Shown: positions 29,189 through 37,822 of the stretch, in pieces
How the letters are laid out: every line of letters starts with the position of its first letter
Position numbering within the stretch: the first letter of the stretch is position 1
Assembly: GCA_002395805.1 (NCBI GenBank)
Contig: DGVB01000022.1
Location: 6,760 to 45,919, forward strand
DNA length: 39,160 bases
Reading direction: 5' to 3'
Origin: Bacteroidales bacterium UBA4295
GTDB lineage: Bacteria > Bacteroidota > Bacteroidia > Bacteroidales > Paludibacteraceae
Program-made: the position numbers and the translations under genes
The notes under the pieces: generated by a model
The model's input: the letters and a program-made list of their open reading frames with translations, nothing else
The model's database searches: none
What the model was told of the DNA's origin: nothing

Positions 29189-32023
29189 TTACTTTACAAT
29201 CTGACCTTGCGCGTTGTAACGCACGCCGTTTTTGATAATTACAAGTTGACCGTTCTCGATGCGTTTCTCGCTCTTAAGGGTCTCGCTCGCATTTCCAATG
29301 CCTGTAGCGGCATTCTCCCCATTGAAGACGAAACGCAGACGTTTCGGAGCAGGAGCACTACCGCTGACGGTGATATAAGCTTTGTGCGCAGGGATCGTAC
29401 CGCTGAACTGATAGAAACCTACACCGGTTACGCTGTTGTCAGTCGAGTGTCCGCTCAGTACGTAGCAGTTAGGCTGAGCTGCCGTAGCTTCATCCACACC
29501 TTGGAGTTGGTTAGCTGCCAAGTCGAATGTTACTGCAACTCCATCAGACGGAGTAAGCGAGAACAAACCTGTCGGGGACTGAAGAATAACAGCTGTGTTA
29601 GCAGGGATTACCTCATCCTTTTCGGCAATCTCGGTCATAATCATATTTGTGCCATCAATCTTAGCCACAAATGCCTTTGTACCATTGTTCGGCAGGGCAT
29701 ATTTATACGATCCATCGAAGAAGGTTGAATAATAGAGACCAGTATTGTCAGGATCCTGCTTAGCGATAATATCAACTCCCGGGGTAATCGTAATAGACTT
29801 GATGATTGCCTTTGGATCTGTATCTTTGGTTGCAGCCGGAGCACGTTTCGGAGCAGGCCCCATAGTAGTCCGCCAGAGATAAACCAATACTGCGGACACC
29901 TCATCTACATCGTAGTTCAACTCTGCAATACCCATGGTCGGTTGAGTAATAGTAGCCGTTCCTCCGTTACGGATGAGTACTCTGAGTTCATAACCTTCTA
30001 CCGTCTGGCATTCAATCTTAATCTTACCTCTACCTGCGGCTACATTGAAGGTAGTAGCACCCGGCAGAAGATCATTCCATTCTTTCTTTCCTGTAGCCAT
30101 TGAATCTAATGCCAATTGCAGGTTCTCTGCAGAAACGACAGATTTAATCTCTAATTGGTTTTCTGCAGAGTTAAAGAGATCATCAGCCGTTTTACTGAAA
30201 GACAAATTAGCGTTACCTTCCGGATCAAGCTCCATGGTCGTCTCTACGCAATAGGATACAGGAGTTAGGTACGGCATGATAGTTACCGGAATCTTGATTG
30301 TCTGGCGATAAGGCCAGTAGCGGAAGTCTTCCTTGTTCCCATTCGGATTATCAAAATGGGAGAATCTGTAATACTCATATACGATTGTATCCAAACCGGC
30401 TGCGTGAGGATAGAACTGCACATGGTTTATTTCCTCATTAGGTTTCCAGCACGATTTATGGGTAGTAGTAGCAGTAGCGACCATTTGATACGACATTTCA
30501 TTACCGTCATCGCGAACTACATCCAGAGCTATTCTGTCACCTTCCGTCATTGTCAAATTGGCATATGTTGTATGGTCTAGGCCCTCTACATGACACGCAG
30601 CCATCGGGTTAGTATTCATAATGTACTCGTACTCAAACGAAGCCTGAGAGGAGGCATACGTCTCGTCGCCAGCAAAAGAAACCGTGATAACCGCCTTACC
30701 ATAATCGTTCTGCACAAATTGTATGGTGCGGTATATATGCTCCTCATCTATAAAATTAGACAAACTAACAGCAACAACACTCTCGTCCGAAGAGGTGATG
30801 GTCAGCGACTTTTCACTTATTGTATTTAACAATTCGCTCTCTCGCAGGTAAACATTAGGAAGAGTATAAGAAACACCAAACGAACCAAGATCCGTATCCA
30901 CTATAGTGAATTTTCCATCATAATAATTTCCCCCCCCGTAGATAACAACAGAAGTTGCAGTTTTATTTTCATCACCAGGCTCATCTCCCGGCTCATCGCC
31001 AGGTTCTTCTCCACTTTCGTCAGCAAAGGTAAATACGATAGAAGTAATGTCGCTAATATATATGTTATCTGAAGAACTATCCAAAATTACAGACGATGAA
31101 GTCTCTGAGTCTTGATTCGGATTAGGATTAGGCCACTTCAGTTGTTTGGTTTCGGGATCCCAATACCAACCAGCCAAATAGTAGTAGTCATATGGATAGT
31201 CAGGACTAATTTGGATAACAATGCTCTCGAACTTTCCTAATCCGGTAGAGAATTCGAGTGTTGCCCCATTTCTCAAATCAATACTTGTATTGTCGTTATA
31301 TTTTTTAAAATTCGCATAAGAACCATCTGTTCCTGCAGAAATTGCAGAAATAGTTGCGACTACACCATCGTGATCAGCAGTTGTAGTACCACTATAAGTG
31401 CCTATATTGCCGAAGTTTTTACATTCAAAGAGTTCATTGAGTTCAAAGGTTGCAAGATACTCTGCATCCCATGTGACTGGATCATGCGTGGAAGAAGGTG
31501 TCGGATCATCAGGATCAGCCTGCTCTGATAAGTCACCCACAAAGGTCACATTGACACCCTCATTATTTTCATTATAAGTTGTATTACCCCATTTAGAGTT
31601 ATAGGTACTCAGATAACTACTCAAGACATGACAGGTTGTTGTATGATCATCATTGAAATCATTACACAAATCATCATTCCATGTCAAGTTGTCCGGGTTT
31701 GCATAGCAATACACGTCAGCAACGCTCAGGCAACTTAAGAAGGCATCACTGCCTATATTGGTTACGCTTGCAGGGATGATAACATCAATTATTTTCCAGC
31801 AGCCACTAAAAACTTCTGCCCCGATTTCCGTCACGCTCTCAGCAATCACAAGATGCTCAAAGTCACCCTTGTACTGATAATTAGAACCGCTCGGATTGCT
31901 CTTGATAGTCAGAGTTTTGGTCTCTCCATCCCATTCGTCGCCTGACGCTAGCCATTCCGGATCTTGGGCAAACATGCTAACGCTGAGTAGCATAGCAATG
32001 AGTAAAGTAATTGTTTTTTTCAT
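29189..32023 (-). CDS. BspA-like secreted surface protein with sorting tail
   Basis: 944 residues. Signal peptide (TITLLIAMLLSVSMFAQ). Residues about 35-110 carry BspA/LRR_5-type repeats (SVTEIGAEVFSGCWKI, IIPASVTNIGSDAFLSC). A beta-rich region follows (about 160-340), a GDEPGDEPGDE acidic linker near 345, more beta-domains, and a final AADATGIG-like region. The last about 30 residues (KSEKRIENGQLVIIKNGVRY, NAQGQIVK) look like the short C-terminal sorting domain used by the type IX system in Prevotella-like bacteria. It should be outer-surface or secreted, perhaps an adhesin. It lies in one unit with the small protein at 32057-32230 and the peptide at 29016. Confidence 0.85.
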   Translation of the reverse strand: MKKTITLLIAMLLSVSMFAQDPEWLASGDEWDGETKTLTIKSNPSGSNYQYKGDFEHLVIAESVTEIGAEVFSGCWKIIDVIIPASVTNIGSDAFLSCLSVADVYCYANPDNLTWNDDLCNDFNDDHTTTCHVLSSYLSTYNSKWGNTTYNENNEGVNVTFVGDLSEQADPDDPTPSSTHDPVTWDAEYLATFELNELFECKNFGNIGTYSGTTTADHDGVVATISAISAGTDGSYANFKKYNDNTSIDLRNGATLEFSTGLGKFESIVIQISPDYPYDYYYLAGWYWDPETKQLKWPNPNPNQDSETSSSVILDSSSDNIYISDITSIVFTFADESGEEPGDEPGDEPGDENKTATSVVIYGGGNYYDGKFTIVDTDLGSFGVSYTLPNVYLRESELLNTISEKSLTITSSDESVVAVSLSNFIDEEHIYRTIQFVQNDYGKAVITVSFAGDETYASSQASFEYEYIMNTNPMAACHVEGLDHTTYANLTMTEGDRIALDVVRDDGNEMSYQMVATATTTHKSCWKPNEEINHVQFYPHAAGLDTIVYEYYRFSHFDNPNGNKEDFRYWPYRQTIKIPVTIMPYLTPVSYCVETTMELDPEGNANLSFSKTADDLFNSAENQLEIKSVVSAENLQLALDSMATGKKEWNDLLPGATTFNVAAGRGKIKIECQTVEGYELRVLIRNGGTATITQPTMGIAELNYDVDEVSAVLVYLWRTTMGPAPKRAPAATKDTDPKAIIKSITITPGVDIIAKQDPDNTGLYYSTFFDGSYKYALPNNGTKAFVAKIDGTNMIMTEIAEKDEVIPANTAVILQSPTGLFSLTPSDGVAVTFDLAANQLQGVDEATAAQPNCYVLSGHSTDNSVTGVGFYQFSGTIPAHKAYITVSGSAPAPKRLRFVFNGENAATGIGNASETLKSEKRIENGQLVIIKNGVRYNAQGQIVK

Positions 32024-32056
32024 AAAATTAAATTTTTGTTAGTATTAATAGAATAA

Positions 32057-32230
32057 TTATTGCTTGTTATTTTTCTTTTCAGGCGTACGCGCGGGCGCGC
32101 TATTGGCTGAAGCAGAAGAGAGCAACTCCTTTATCAACTCCTTCGTAAACTCTTTTGCTTCCTCATGGCGGCGTTGCGATACAGAAGAAGTGTCTTTTGC
32201 AGATTGTTTGTCGTTTTTCTTTGTTTCCAT
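32057..32230 (-). CDS. Small charged helical protein
   Basis: 57 residues from the ATG at 32230; the frame above it crosses a hairpin and promoter, so that longer reading is rejected. The body reads ETKKNDKQSAKDTSSVSQRR, then HEEAKEFTKELIKELLSS, then a Ser/Ala/Pro-rich basic tail. One amphipathic helix (about 24-40). No signal peptide. It heads the surface-protein operon, 33 bp before the BspA-like gene. Not recognised. Confidence 0.5.
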   Translation of the reverse strand: METKKNDKQSAKDTSSVSQRRHEEAKEFTKELIKELLSSASANSAPARTPEKKNNKQ

Positions 32231-32247
32231 GCCCACAAAAATGGAAC

Positions 32248-32275
32248 AAAAAAGCACCCGATTGAATTCGGGTGC
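32248..32275 (-). terminator. Terminator of the TPR-HTH gene
   Basis: A perfect 8-bp stem GCACCCGA/TCGGGTGC (32275-32254) is followed on the minus strand by six T. It lies about 70 bp after the TPR-HTH stop and directly after a TACTTTTG box, so terminator and next promoter overlap. Confidence 0.75.
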
Positions 32276-32282
32276 AAAAGTA
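32275..32282 (-). promoter_or_regulatory. -7 box of the surface-protein operon
   Basis: TACTTTTG on the minus strand, exact TAnnTTTG. The -33 element is poor at 19-bp spacing (TTGC lies 24 bp away). The hairpin at 32254-32275 would be at the transcript start. Confidence 0.55.
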
Positions 32283-32346
32283 GTGTAAATTTCCGAAATC
32301 GCTTTTGCAAAAGCGGACAATTATTTTACATTATCGGACAAACTGA

Positions 32347-34041
32347 CTAATTTATCATTTTTCCGCGGTTTAAACGGTAGTCTGAAGGGGACATTCCGAC
32401 GTTTTGAGTGAAGGTTCTGGTGAACGAACTATGGTCCTCAAACCCGCAGCAGTTTCCTACTTCCACAATGGGTACATCCAGATCCTGCAGCAGCATGATT
32501 CGCGCCTGCTCCAGCTGGATGCGCATCATATAGCGCTTCGCTCCTTCACCCGTCAAATACTTCACCCGGCGGTTCAGCGTCTTCGGAGACATGCACATCT
32601 TGTCGGCTACCTGCGTCACTGTTACCGTCTGATGGTTCATCATCTTGGTCACCGCCAGAATCAGTTTCTTGAGGAACTGCTTGTCCTCGGAGGTCAGATA
32701 TTCCTCTTTCTCTTCCGCCACCGGGGTCTCCGGTGCAGGCGCAGGAGAGCGACGCGCTTCGTTCAACTCCGTCATCATACTGCTCAGCTGCTCGTTGATC
32801 TTGCTTTGACGCCTCCGAAGCCATACTAACGCTATCGCTATTCCGATAAGTGCTGCCAGACCTACTGCCACACCTGAGCCTATCAGCCTGTGATTGCGGC
32901 GAGCCAGCGACTCTTTCTCTTTCTCCAACTCATCCCTGCCGAACTCCGCATTGAATCGCGCTAACTGCTCTGCCGTAGCATGCGAATAGAGCGAATCCTT
33001 GAGCAGATGATACCGCTCCAGATGAACCCTCGCTGCCTCAGGGTTGGATTTATACAGTATCTCGTATATCGCGCGCTGCGCGTACGCCTCATTATATGGA
33101 TTACCTATGCGCCTGCATATGTCTATCGCTTCGCTCAGGTACTCCACCGCTTCGTCCTGACGACCCAGACCGCTCGCAGCCTGACCGCGTTTGTTCAGCG
33201 CTATCGCCAGCGATAACTGATCTCCCGTCTCGCGGAAATAAGGCTCCACCTCCGCCAGTATTCGCTCCGCTTCGCCATACCGTTTCAACCCGACGAGAAT
33301 GGACGCTTTCTGGGTCTGGCGAACCGCCATCTTGTATTGATTGCCGGTAGTAGCCTCTACCATGCATGCACTGTCTGCGTAGAGCAATGCCCGCTCCTGA
33401 TGCTCCAGACGGTTCTCTATCTCGCTCGCCATGCCGTATATCACAGCCATACGGGAGGGGTTGTTTGCCTGCTTGGCATAACCGATAGCGCGGAGAATAT
33501 ATCCCTCCGCCTCCTCCGGATTGCCTGCCGCCAGCAGTGTACCGGCGATCGTGTTCAGCGATGAACTGATGCGGTCCGGATCCCCGCTTTGGCTGTCTAA
33601 CTGATAGCAACGCCGCATATAATGCAGCGCCTCGTCGTATTTGGACTGACGCATATACGCCAAACCTAACATCGCTAAATTATCCGAAATTGATTTCTCG
33701 TCCGCATACTCCATCAACTCCAGCGCACGCAGCAGATTTTTCTCCGCGCGCACGTAATCCTGCTCGGCGTAATACCATTCGCCCGCCCAATACCATACCA
33801 GCGCTTTCATCGTATCCAGCGGAGTAGCCGCGGTAAAAACCACCGGCTCGTCCATGAACTCCTCCTTATCCATGTAGGCGAAAAATTCACGGGCGGTCGT
33901 CAAACCCGGCTTCTGGTCAAATCGGGACAGCAAGGTATCTATCGGCTCAGCCGTCTTCTGCACGGACGCCATGGCCGGCAATACAACGGCTAACAGTATA
34001 ATAAGACGGAAAAGTTTCTTGATCGTATTAGGACTTCTCAT
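32347..34041 (-). CDS. TPR-containing membrane AraC-type regulator
   Basis: 564 residues. Signal/anchor start (LFRLIILLAVVLPAMA), then periplasmic tetratricopeptide repeats (about 75-370; for example ISDNLAMLGLAYMRQSKYDE, AIALNKRGQAASGLGRQDEA). A transmembrane helix (about 392-412, LIGSGVAVGLAALIGIAIALVW) leads through a cytoplasmic coiled linker with a Pro-rich patch to an AraC HTH domain (about 470-562; VTQVADKMCMSPKTLNRRVKY, VGNCCGFEDHSSFTRTFTQN). This one-protein sensor-regulator design is typical of Bacteroidales. Located directly upstream of the surface-protein operon, it may control that operon. Own promoter at 34093-34123. Confidence 0.9.
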   Translation of the reverse strand: MRSPNTIKKLFRLIILLAVVLPAMASVQKTAEPIDTLLSRFDQKPGLTTAREFFAYMDKEEFMDEPVVFTAATPLDTMKALVWYWAGEWYYAEQDYVRAEKNLLRALELMEYADEKSISDNLAMLGLAYMRQSKYDEALHYMRRCYQLDSQSGDPDRISSSLNTIAGTLLAAGNPEEAEGYILRAIGYAKQANNPSRMAVIYGMASEIENRLEHQERALLYADSACMVEATTGNQYKMAVRQTQKASILVGLKRYGEAERILAEVEPYFRETGDQLSLAIALNKRGQAASGLGRQDEAVEYLSEAIDICRRIGNPYNEAYAQRAIYEILYKSNPEAARVHLERYHLLKDSLYSHATAEQLARFNAEFGRDELEKEKESLARRNHRLIGSGVAVGLAALIGIAIALVWLRRRQSKINEQLSSMMTELNEARRSPAPAPETPVAEEKEEYLTSEDKQFLKKLILAVTKMMNHQTVTVTQVADKMCMSPKTLNRRVKYLTGEGAKRYMMRIQLEQARIMLLQDLDVPIVEVGNCCGFEDHSSFTRTFTQNVGMSPSDYRLNRGKMIN

Positions 34042-34092
34042 GGTTATTATATAAGGAATACTCGCTTTTAAAATTCAAAACCTTTGCGGCTG

Positions 34093-34123
34093 CAAATTTA
34101 CTGCTTTTTTCGGACATATGCAA
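34093..34123 (-). promoter_or_regulatory. Promoter of the TPR-HTH regulator
   Basis: Minus strand TTGC (34123-34120), 19-bp spacer, TAAATTTG (34100-34093). Confidence 0.8.
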
Positions 34124-34175
34124 GATTTTAGCCGAAAAAATAATCGATTTGCACAGCAAAGAGAAGATTTCTCGA

Positions 34176-34232
34176 AATCGTCTGTACTTGTGCAAGGGAG
34201 TTTTTTCGATTAAAAGATTGACGTTAGCACAA
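34176..34232. repeat. 57-bp conserved non-coding element, copy B
   Basis: 53 of 57 positions match 28595-28651 in direct orientation. It lies just upstream of the TPR-HTH promoter, as copy A lies upstream of psuK. An 11-bp repeat array follows within 4 bp. Copies A and B flank the segment carrying the peptide, surface protein and regulator genes. Confidence 0.9.
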
Positions 34233-34235
34233 AAA

Positions 34236-34279
34236 TACTGAGAAAATACTGAGAAAGTACTGATAAAGTACTGGTCAAG
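34236..34279. repeat. Four tandem 11-bp TACTG repeats
   Basis: Units TACTGAGAAAA, TACTGAGAAAG, TACTGATAAAG and TACTGGTCAAG start at 34236, 34247, 34258 and 34269. The last resembles TACTGGTTTTG in the array near copy A. The stretch 34042-34523 has no gene other than the putative RNA at 34306-34377. Confidence 0.85.
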
Positions 34280-34305
34280 TCCTTAAATAGAGCAATTTTT
34301 GCTAT

Positions 34306-34377
34306 AAAAACAAAGAAGGATGTCTCCCGACATCCCAATCTTTTTACTTAACCTTAAATCTAATACCATGAAAAACA
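34306..34377 (-). ncRNA. Putative short non-coding RNA
   Basis: A full promoter (34383-34414) is followed after about 40 nt by a hairpin (GGATGTC/GACATCC, 34335-34318, GGGA loop) and a T-rich run (34317-34306), giving a transcript of about 72 nt with no open reading frame of note. The 5' part contains CATGGTATTAGATTTAAGG and looks familiar from other Bacteroidales intergenic regions, but I cannot assign a family from memory. The 5' part could also be a leader with an early terminator (attenuator). Ends are approximate. Confidence 0.55.
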
Positions 34378-34382
34378 CGGTG

Positions 34383-34414
34383 CAAAAGTACTGCTTTTTG
34401 GTGAACTGACCAAA
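34383..34414 (-). promoter_or_regulatory. Promoter of the putative ncRNA
   Basis: Minus strand TTTGG (34414-34410), 19-bp spacer, TACTTTTG (34390-34383), the same form as the promoter at 3997-4028. Confidence 0.75.
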
Positions 34415-34523
34415 TATTTGGCAAAAAAAATGTTATAAAACATAAAAATGCAAACTTGGCTTTGCATTTTTAGTGAATTACGAATGACGAATGACGAATT
34501 ACGCAATATTCATTATTCATTAT

Positions 34524-35204
34524 TCATTTTTCATCTAATAAATCGGGTCTTTTCCGGCGTGTGTGCTCGAGGGATTGCTCATAGAGCCATTCTTCTATCT
34601 TCGCCTGGTGTCCGGATAGGAGAATATCGGGCACTCTCCATCCTTTATACTCCGCTGGTCGTGTATAGACGCCAGGTTCGAGCAGTCCGTCCTGGAAAGA
34701 GTCATTGAGTGCGGACTCGACATCTCCGAGCGCGCCGGGCAGGAGTCGTACGATAGCGTCGGTCATCATAGCAGCGGGCATCTCACCACCGGTGAGGACG
34801 AAATCTCCGATGGAGAACTCTCGTGTGATGAGATGATCTCGCACGCGCTGGTCCACGCCCTTGTAATGGCCGCAGAGGATGATGATATTCTGTTTGAGTG
34901 ACAGTTCGTTCGCTGCTTTCTGGTCGAAGCGTTCACCGTCAGGTGCGGTGAAGATGATCTCGTCGTAGTGTCGTTCGGCAGTCAGATGTGCGATGCATCG
35001 GTCGATGGGTTCGATCTGCAGCACCATGCCGGCACCGAAGCCGAAGGCATAGTCGTCCACCTTACGGTGTTTATCGAGTGTCCAGTCCCGCAGGTTATGG
35101 ACATAGATCTCGCAGAGGCCTTTATCCTTTGCACGCTGGATAATAGAGTGGTTCAGCGGCGAGTCCAAGAGTTCAGGACAGCAGGTTATGATATCGATTC
35201 TCAC
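34524..35204 (-). CDS. trmD: tRNA (guanine-37-N1)-methyltransferase
   Basis: 226 residues. It uses S-adenosylmethionine to methylate G37 next to the anticodon, preventing frameshifts. Trefoil-knot SPOUT fold: [20 protein letters not shown] start, [15 protein letters not shown] (most TrmD have GGGAGM), [33 protein letters not shown] and [20 protein letters not shown]. The length is normal. The 3' end runs into a heptamer repeat (34497-34531), and the start follows another (35209-35233). Confidence 0.96.
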   Translation of the reverse strand: MRIDIITCCPELLDSPLNHSIIQRAKDKGLCEIYVHNLRDWTLDKHRKVDDYAFGFGAGMVLQIEPIDRCIAHLTAERHYDEIIFTAPDGERFDQKAANELSLKQNIIILCGHYKGVDQRVRDHLITREFSIGDFVLTGGEMPAAMMTDAIVRLLPGALGDVESALNDSFQDGLLEPGVYTRPAEYKGWRVPDILLSGHQAKIEEWLYEQSLEHTRRKRPDLLDEK

Positions 35205-35241
35205 TTTATTAATGAATAATGATTAATGATTAATGAATATT

Positions 35242-35622
35242 TTAGTTATTGATATGGGATTTGGAAGTTTTTATTATAGAGATTAATAATTTTAATATCT
35301 CTACACTATCTGTATGCACAGATTTAAAACTTTCATCTGTTATAAAACCAGAATCGTGTAATAACTCTAGCCAATAAATAGTTTCATTCGTCTCTTTCAG
35401 TGCTATACTCAATTTACTGACGAAATCCTGTTTACTTTGTGCATATGTAGCTTCCCTGCAATTGGCTCCTATGGACGTTCCTGAACGTAGGAGTTGTTTG
35501 GACAACACATATTCATTTTTATCTGCGAGGTACTTATACGCTTTTATTATTCGCAGAGCAAAGGAGTATGTTTTTTCCTCCAATATTCCTAAATTATATA
35601 TCTTAGGCTTCACAATATTCAT
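35242..35622 (-). CDS. Four-helix bundle protein (S23-type)
   Basis: 126 residues. EKTYSFALRIIKAYKYLADK, LSKQLLRSGTSIGANCREA, SKQDFVSKLSIALKETNET and YWLELLHDSGFI are the hallmark helices of the small four-helix bundle family once found as the rRNA intervening-sequence S23 protein. Function unknown; often between repeats or in variable loci. A+T-rich compared with neighbours. The ATG (MNIVKPK) lies inside the dispersed repeat at 35612-35695, suggesting that it arrived with or beside repeat DNA. Confidence 0.88.
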   Translation of the reverse strand: MNIVKPKIYNLGILEEKTYSFALRIIKAYKYLADKNEYVLSKQLLRSGTSIGANCREATYAQSKQDFVSKLSIALKETNETIYWLELLHDSGFITDESFKSVHTDSVEILKLLISIIKTSKSHINN

Positions 35623-35695
35623 TATTCTTATTTCGCTTCGCTCAAACGATTAATGCTGCGCAATATTCATTATTCATTATTCATTAATCATTATT
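35612..35695. repeat. Dispersed AT-rich repeat, copy 1
   Basis: ATTCATT heptamers flank a fixed core of about 40 bp (TTTCGCTTCGCTCAAACG, then ATTAATGCTGCGCAATATT). Copies are at 36263-36350, 37739-37822 and 39078-39160. Each sits immediately after the stop codon of a minus-strand gene's neighbour, filling the gap between genes. No terminal inverted repeats or target duplications are obvious. Confidence 0.9.
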
Positions 35696-35939
35696 ATGGA
35701 ACGGGGTCGTAGCCGGAGCCGCCCCAGGGATGGCAGCGGAGGATACGCTTGATACCCAGCCAGGTACCTTTGAAGATACCGTATTTGAGCACCGCCTCCA
35801 CCATATACTGGCTGCAGGTAGGTGTATATCGGCAGGAGGGAGGCGTCAGCGGAGAAATGAACACCCGGTAGAAATAAACGGGCAATAAAAACAACTTGCG
35901 CACAATTATTTTCCACTTATTTTCTTCAGTGCCTTGCAT
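35694..35939 (-). CDS. yidD: Membrane protein insertion efficiency factor
   Basis: 81 residues. It assists insertion of inner-membrane proteins with YidC. Conserved [34 protein letters not shown] and [13 protein letters not shown] are diagnostic. The start overlaps rnpA by 34 bases; no closer ATG is available. Gene order rnpA-yidD is widely conserved. Confidence 0.95.
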   Translation of the reverse strand: MQGTEENKWKIIVRKLFLLPVYFYRVFISPLTPPSCRYTPTCSQYMVEAVLKYGIFKGTWLGIKRILRCHPWGGSGYDPVP

Positions 35940-36256
35940 ACGGCTTTCTCAATAACGGCATAGGGCTGCCGCTCCTTGTCAATATAATTGAATGCGATCT
36001 GATAATGCTCCGTTCCCAGCAAACTTTGATTTAACCGGTAGGCTTCGCGCATGAGGCGTCGCAAATGATTGCGGTCGACAGCATGTTTGAAGAGCGATTT
36101 GGGTGCCCAGACGAGGACTTGAGATGAGGGGGGGAGATCAGGTATCCTCTGCCAGGTGACCCGGAGCGGCCAGGCCACAAAGCGATGACCCGATTTATAC
36201 AATGCAGTGATGCGTTCTTGGCCACAGAGCTTGCTATGTTTGGGAAAGGAGTTCAA
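35906..36256 (-). CDS. rnpA: Ribonuclease P protein component
   Basis: 116 residues. Protein subunit of RNase P, helping 5' maturation of tRNA. Basic helix with the RNR-type motif in [19 protein letters not shown] at about 57-75, preceded by [20 protein letters not shown]. Overlaps yidD by 34 bases. A dispersed repeat separates it from hemD upstream. Confidence 0.95.
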   Translation of the reverse strand: MNSFPKHSKLCGQERITALYKSGHRFVAWPLRVTWQRIPDLPPSSQVLVWAPKSLFKHAVDRNHLRRLMREAYRLNQSLLGTEHYQIAFNYIDKERQPYAVIEKAVCKALKKISGK

Positions 36257-36262
36257 CGATTA

Positions 36263-36350
36263 ATGCTTCGCAATATTCATTATTCTTATTTCGCTTCGCT
36301 CAAACGATTAATGCTTCGCAATATTCATTATTCATTATTCATTATTCTTT
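36263..36350. repeat. Dispersed AT-rich repeat, copy 2
   Basis: Same core as copy 1, preceded by a partial extra copy (ATTAATGCTTCGCAATATT at about 36258-36276). The right end includes the stop codon of hemD. 36321-36357 is identical to the last 37 bases of the window. Confidence 0.9.
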
Positions 36351-37085
36351 CTCGAGGTAGTCGGCGATGGCCATGGGGAGTGAGGCGAAGGTTTTGCCGG
36401 GTCCGGCCTCTATATCCACGCGGAAGCCCGCTTCGTCCAGTGCGCGGATCGTTCCTTCTCCGAAAGCGGCGATGAGCGTCTTGCCCTGTTTCCAGTTCGG
36501 GAAGTTCTCGCAGAGCGATGTTACTCCTGCAGGCGTGAAGAGTCCGATGAGGTCATAGTCAAAGGGTTTGTCCTTCGGCCAAGGCGTAGAGACGGTGCGG
36601 TACATGATAGCAGGTTTGACCTCGATACCGTTCTCGGCGAACATATTGATCAGGTCGTCGGTGTGTATATCGGAGAGCACCATGAGGTATTTCTCATTGG
36701 GGCGTCGGTGCATCGCAGGCAGCAGGTCGGCGAAGTTATTGCCGGTTTCGGGGAAGAAGACCTTGCGTTTGCGATAGTTGATAAACTTCTGGAGATAGAG
36801 CCCCACCTGTTCGGAGTTGCAGTAATAATGCATGGTATCCGGCACATTGAGTCGCATCTCCTCGCAGAGTCGGAAATAATGCTCAGCGCCCAGACGCGAG
36901 TTGAGGATCACTGCCGTATAGTCCAGCGGATTGATGCGCTGCTTGCGGAACTCGCTGGCACTCAGTCCCTCCACATGGATGAACTGGTAGAAGTCACACT
37001 CGACCCCGTATTGCGCCTCCAGACGGCTGTAGGGATTATGCTCAGTAGTAGGGCGGGGTTGAGAGAAAATAATTTTCTTGATCAT
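36342..37085 (-). CDS. hemD: Uroporphyrinogen-III synthase
   Basis: 247 residues. It closes the tetrapyrrole ring with inversion of ring D. HemD sequences are weakly conserved; supporting stretches are IFSQPRPTTEHNPYSRLE, YTAVILNSRLGAEHYF, YNLIG-like DYDLIGLFTPAGVTSL, LIAAFGEGTIRALDEAGF and TFASLPMAIADYL. It overlaps DUF4271 by 4 bases, the usual Bacteroidales pair. The last codons and stop lie in the dispersed repeat. Confidence 0.9.
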   Translation of the reverse strand: MIKKIIFSQPRPTTEHNPYSRLEAQYGVECDFYQFIHVEGLSASEFRKQRINPLDYTAVILNSRLGAEHYFRLCEEMRLNVPDTMHYYCNSEQVGLYLQKFINYRKRKVFFPETGNNFADLLPAMHRRPNEKYLMVLSDIHTDDLINMFAENGIEVKPAIMYRTVSTPWPKDKPFDYDLIGLFTPAGVTSLCENFPNWKQGKTLIAAFGEGTIRALDEAGFRVDIEAGPGKTFASLPMAIADYLEKE

Positions 37086-37735
37086 ATGATAGCTATCGTT
37101 TTTGCAGATAAAACAGTTATTCCTGCCATAGGCAGCAACTCAAGTGTTGCCATATACAGGAGCAAGTACAGCACCGCCATCGGGGAGCGGACGAACTGGC
37201 GTGCAGAGCGGTATAGCCAGAGCAGGAAGAAGAGTCCCGCCACAGAGCCTACCATCCATCGGTAAGCCGGTTCGGAGTCGATACGCAGGAAGATGAGCAG
37301 GAGCACATACATCACTACGCTCGCCAGGGTCAGGATATTGGCATAATGCTCATTGGCATCGCCGAAAAGCCGGGTTATTTGGAACGTATAGTCCAGCAGT
37401 CTGTTGCATAGCATCTTCAGGAGCATGACTCCGATTATGATGCCTAAGACGGCAGCGTACGCTGCGAACGAGAAGCCCTCTGAAGCGAAACAGAGACATA
37501 TCGCCATGGCGAAGGTGCCGAAGCGGAAGAGGGTGATGAACAATTGCGCCAGGGTATTGGTAGGAGCATCCTTGTACGCCCTCTCCGAATGGACGGTGAG
37601 GGAGGTGAGGGTCTGTGTGATGACGCCGCGCTGGATCCATTCGCTGAGCACCGCCAGCAGGAGCAGCACCAGCATCGTCCATCCGCACCAGGGTGCGGTG
37701 AGCGGAGAGATAATATGGTTATAAGCCGTCAGCAT
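37082..37735 (-). CDS. DUF4271 membrane protein
   Basis: 217 residues from the ATG at 37735 (a GTG lies one codon above). About six hydrophobic helices, including WTMLVLLLLAVLSEW, FGTFAMAICLCFA, AAYAAVLGIIIGVMLL, VVMYVLLLIFL and VAGLFFLLWLY. DUF4271 is a Bacteroidales family of unknown function regularly encoded just before hemD, as here with a 4-base overlap. Confidence 0.85.
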   Translation of the reverse strand: MLTAYNHIISPLTAPWCGWTMLVLLLLAVLSEWIQRGVITQTLTSLTVHSERAYKDAPTNTLAQLFITLFRFGTFAMAICLCFASEGFSFAAYAAVLGIIIGVMLLKMLCNRLLDYTFQITRLFGDANEHYANILTLASVVMYVLLLIFLRIDSEPAYRWMVGSVAGLFFLLWLYRSARQFVRSPMAVLYLLLYMATLELLPMAGITVLSAKTIAII

Positions 37736-37738
37736 CAC

Positions 37739-37822
37739 TATTCATTATTCATTATTCTTATTTCGCTTCGCTCAAACGATTAATGCTGCGCAATATTCAT
37801 TATTCATTATTCATTAATCATT
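37739..37822. repeat. Dispersed AT-rich repeat, copy 3
   Basis: Same heptamers and core as 35612-35695, filling the gap between DUF4271 and the U32 gene. The stop TGA of the U32 gene is part of the heptamer tract. Confidence 0.9.

Noticed and set aside
32231..32320. Longer start for the small helical protein
   Set aside because: The extra 30 codons would run through the terminator hairpin and the TACTTTTG promoter box; the ATG at 32230 is preferred.
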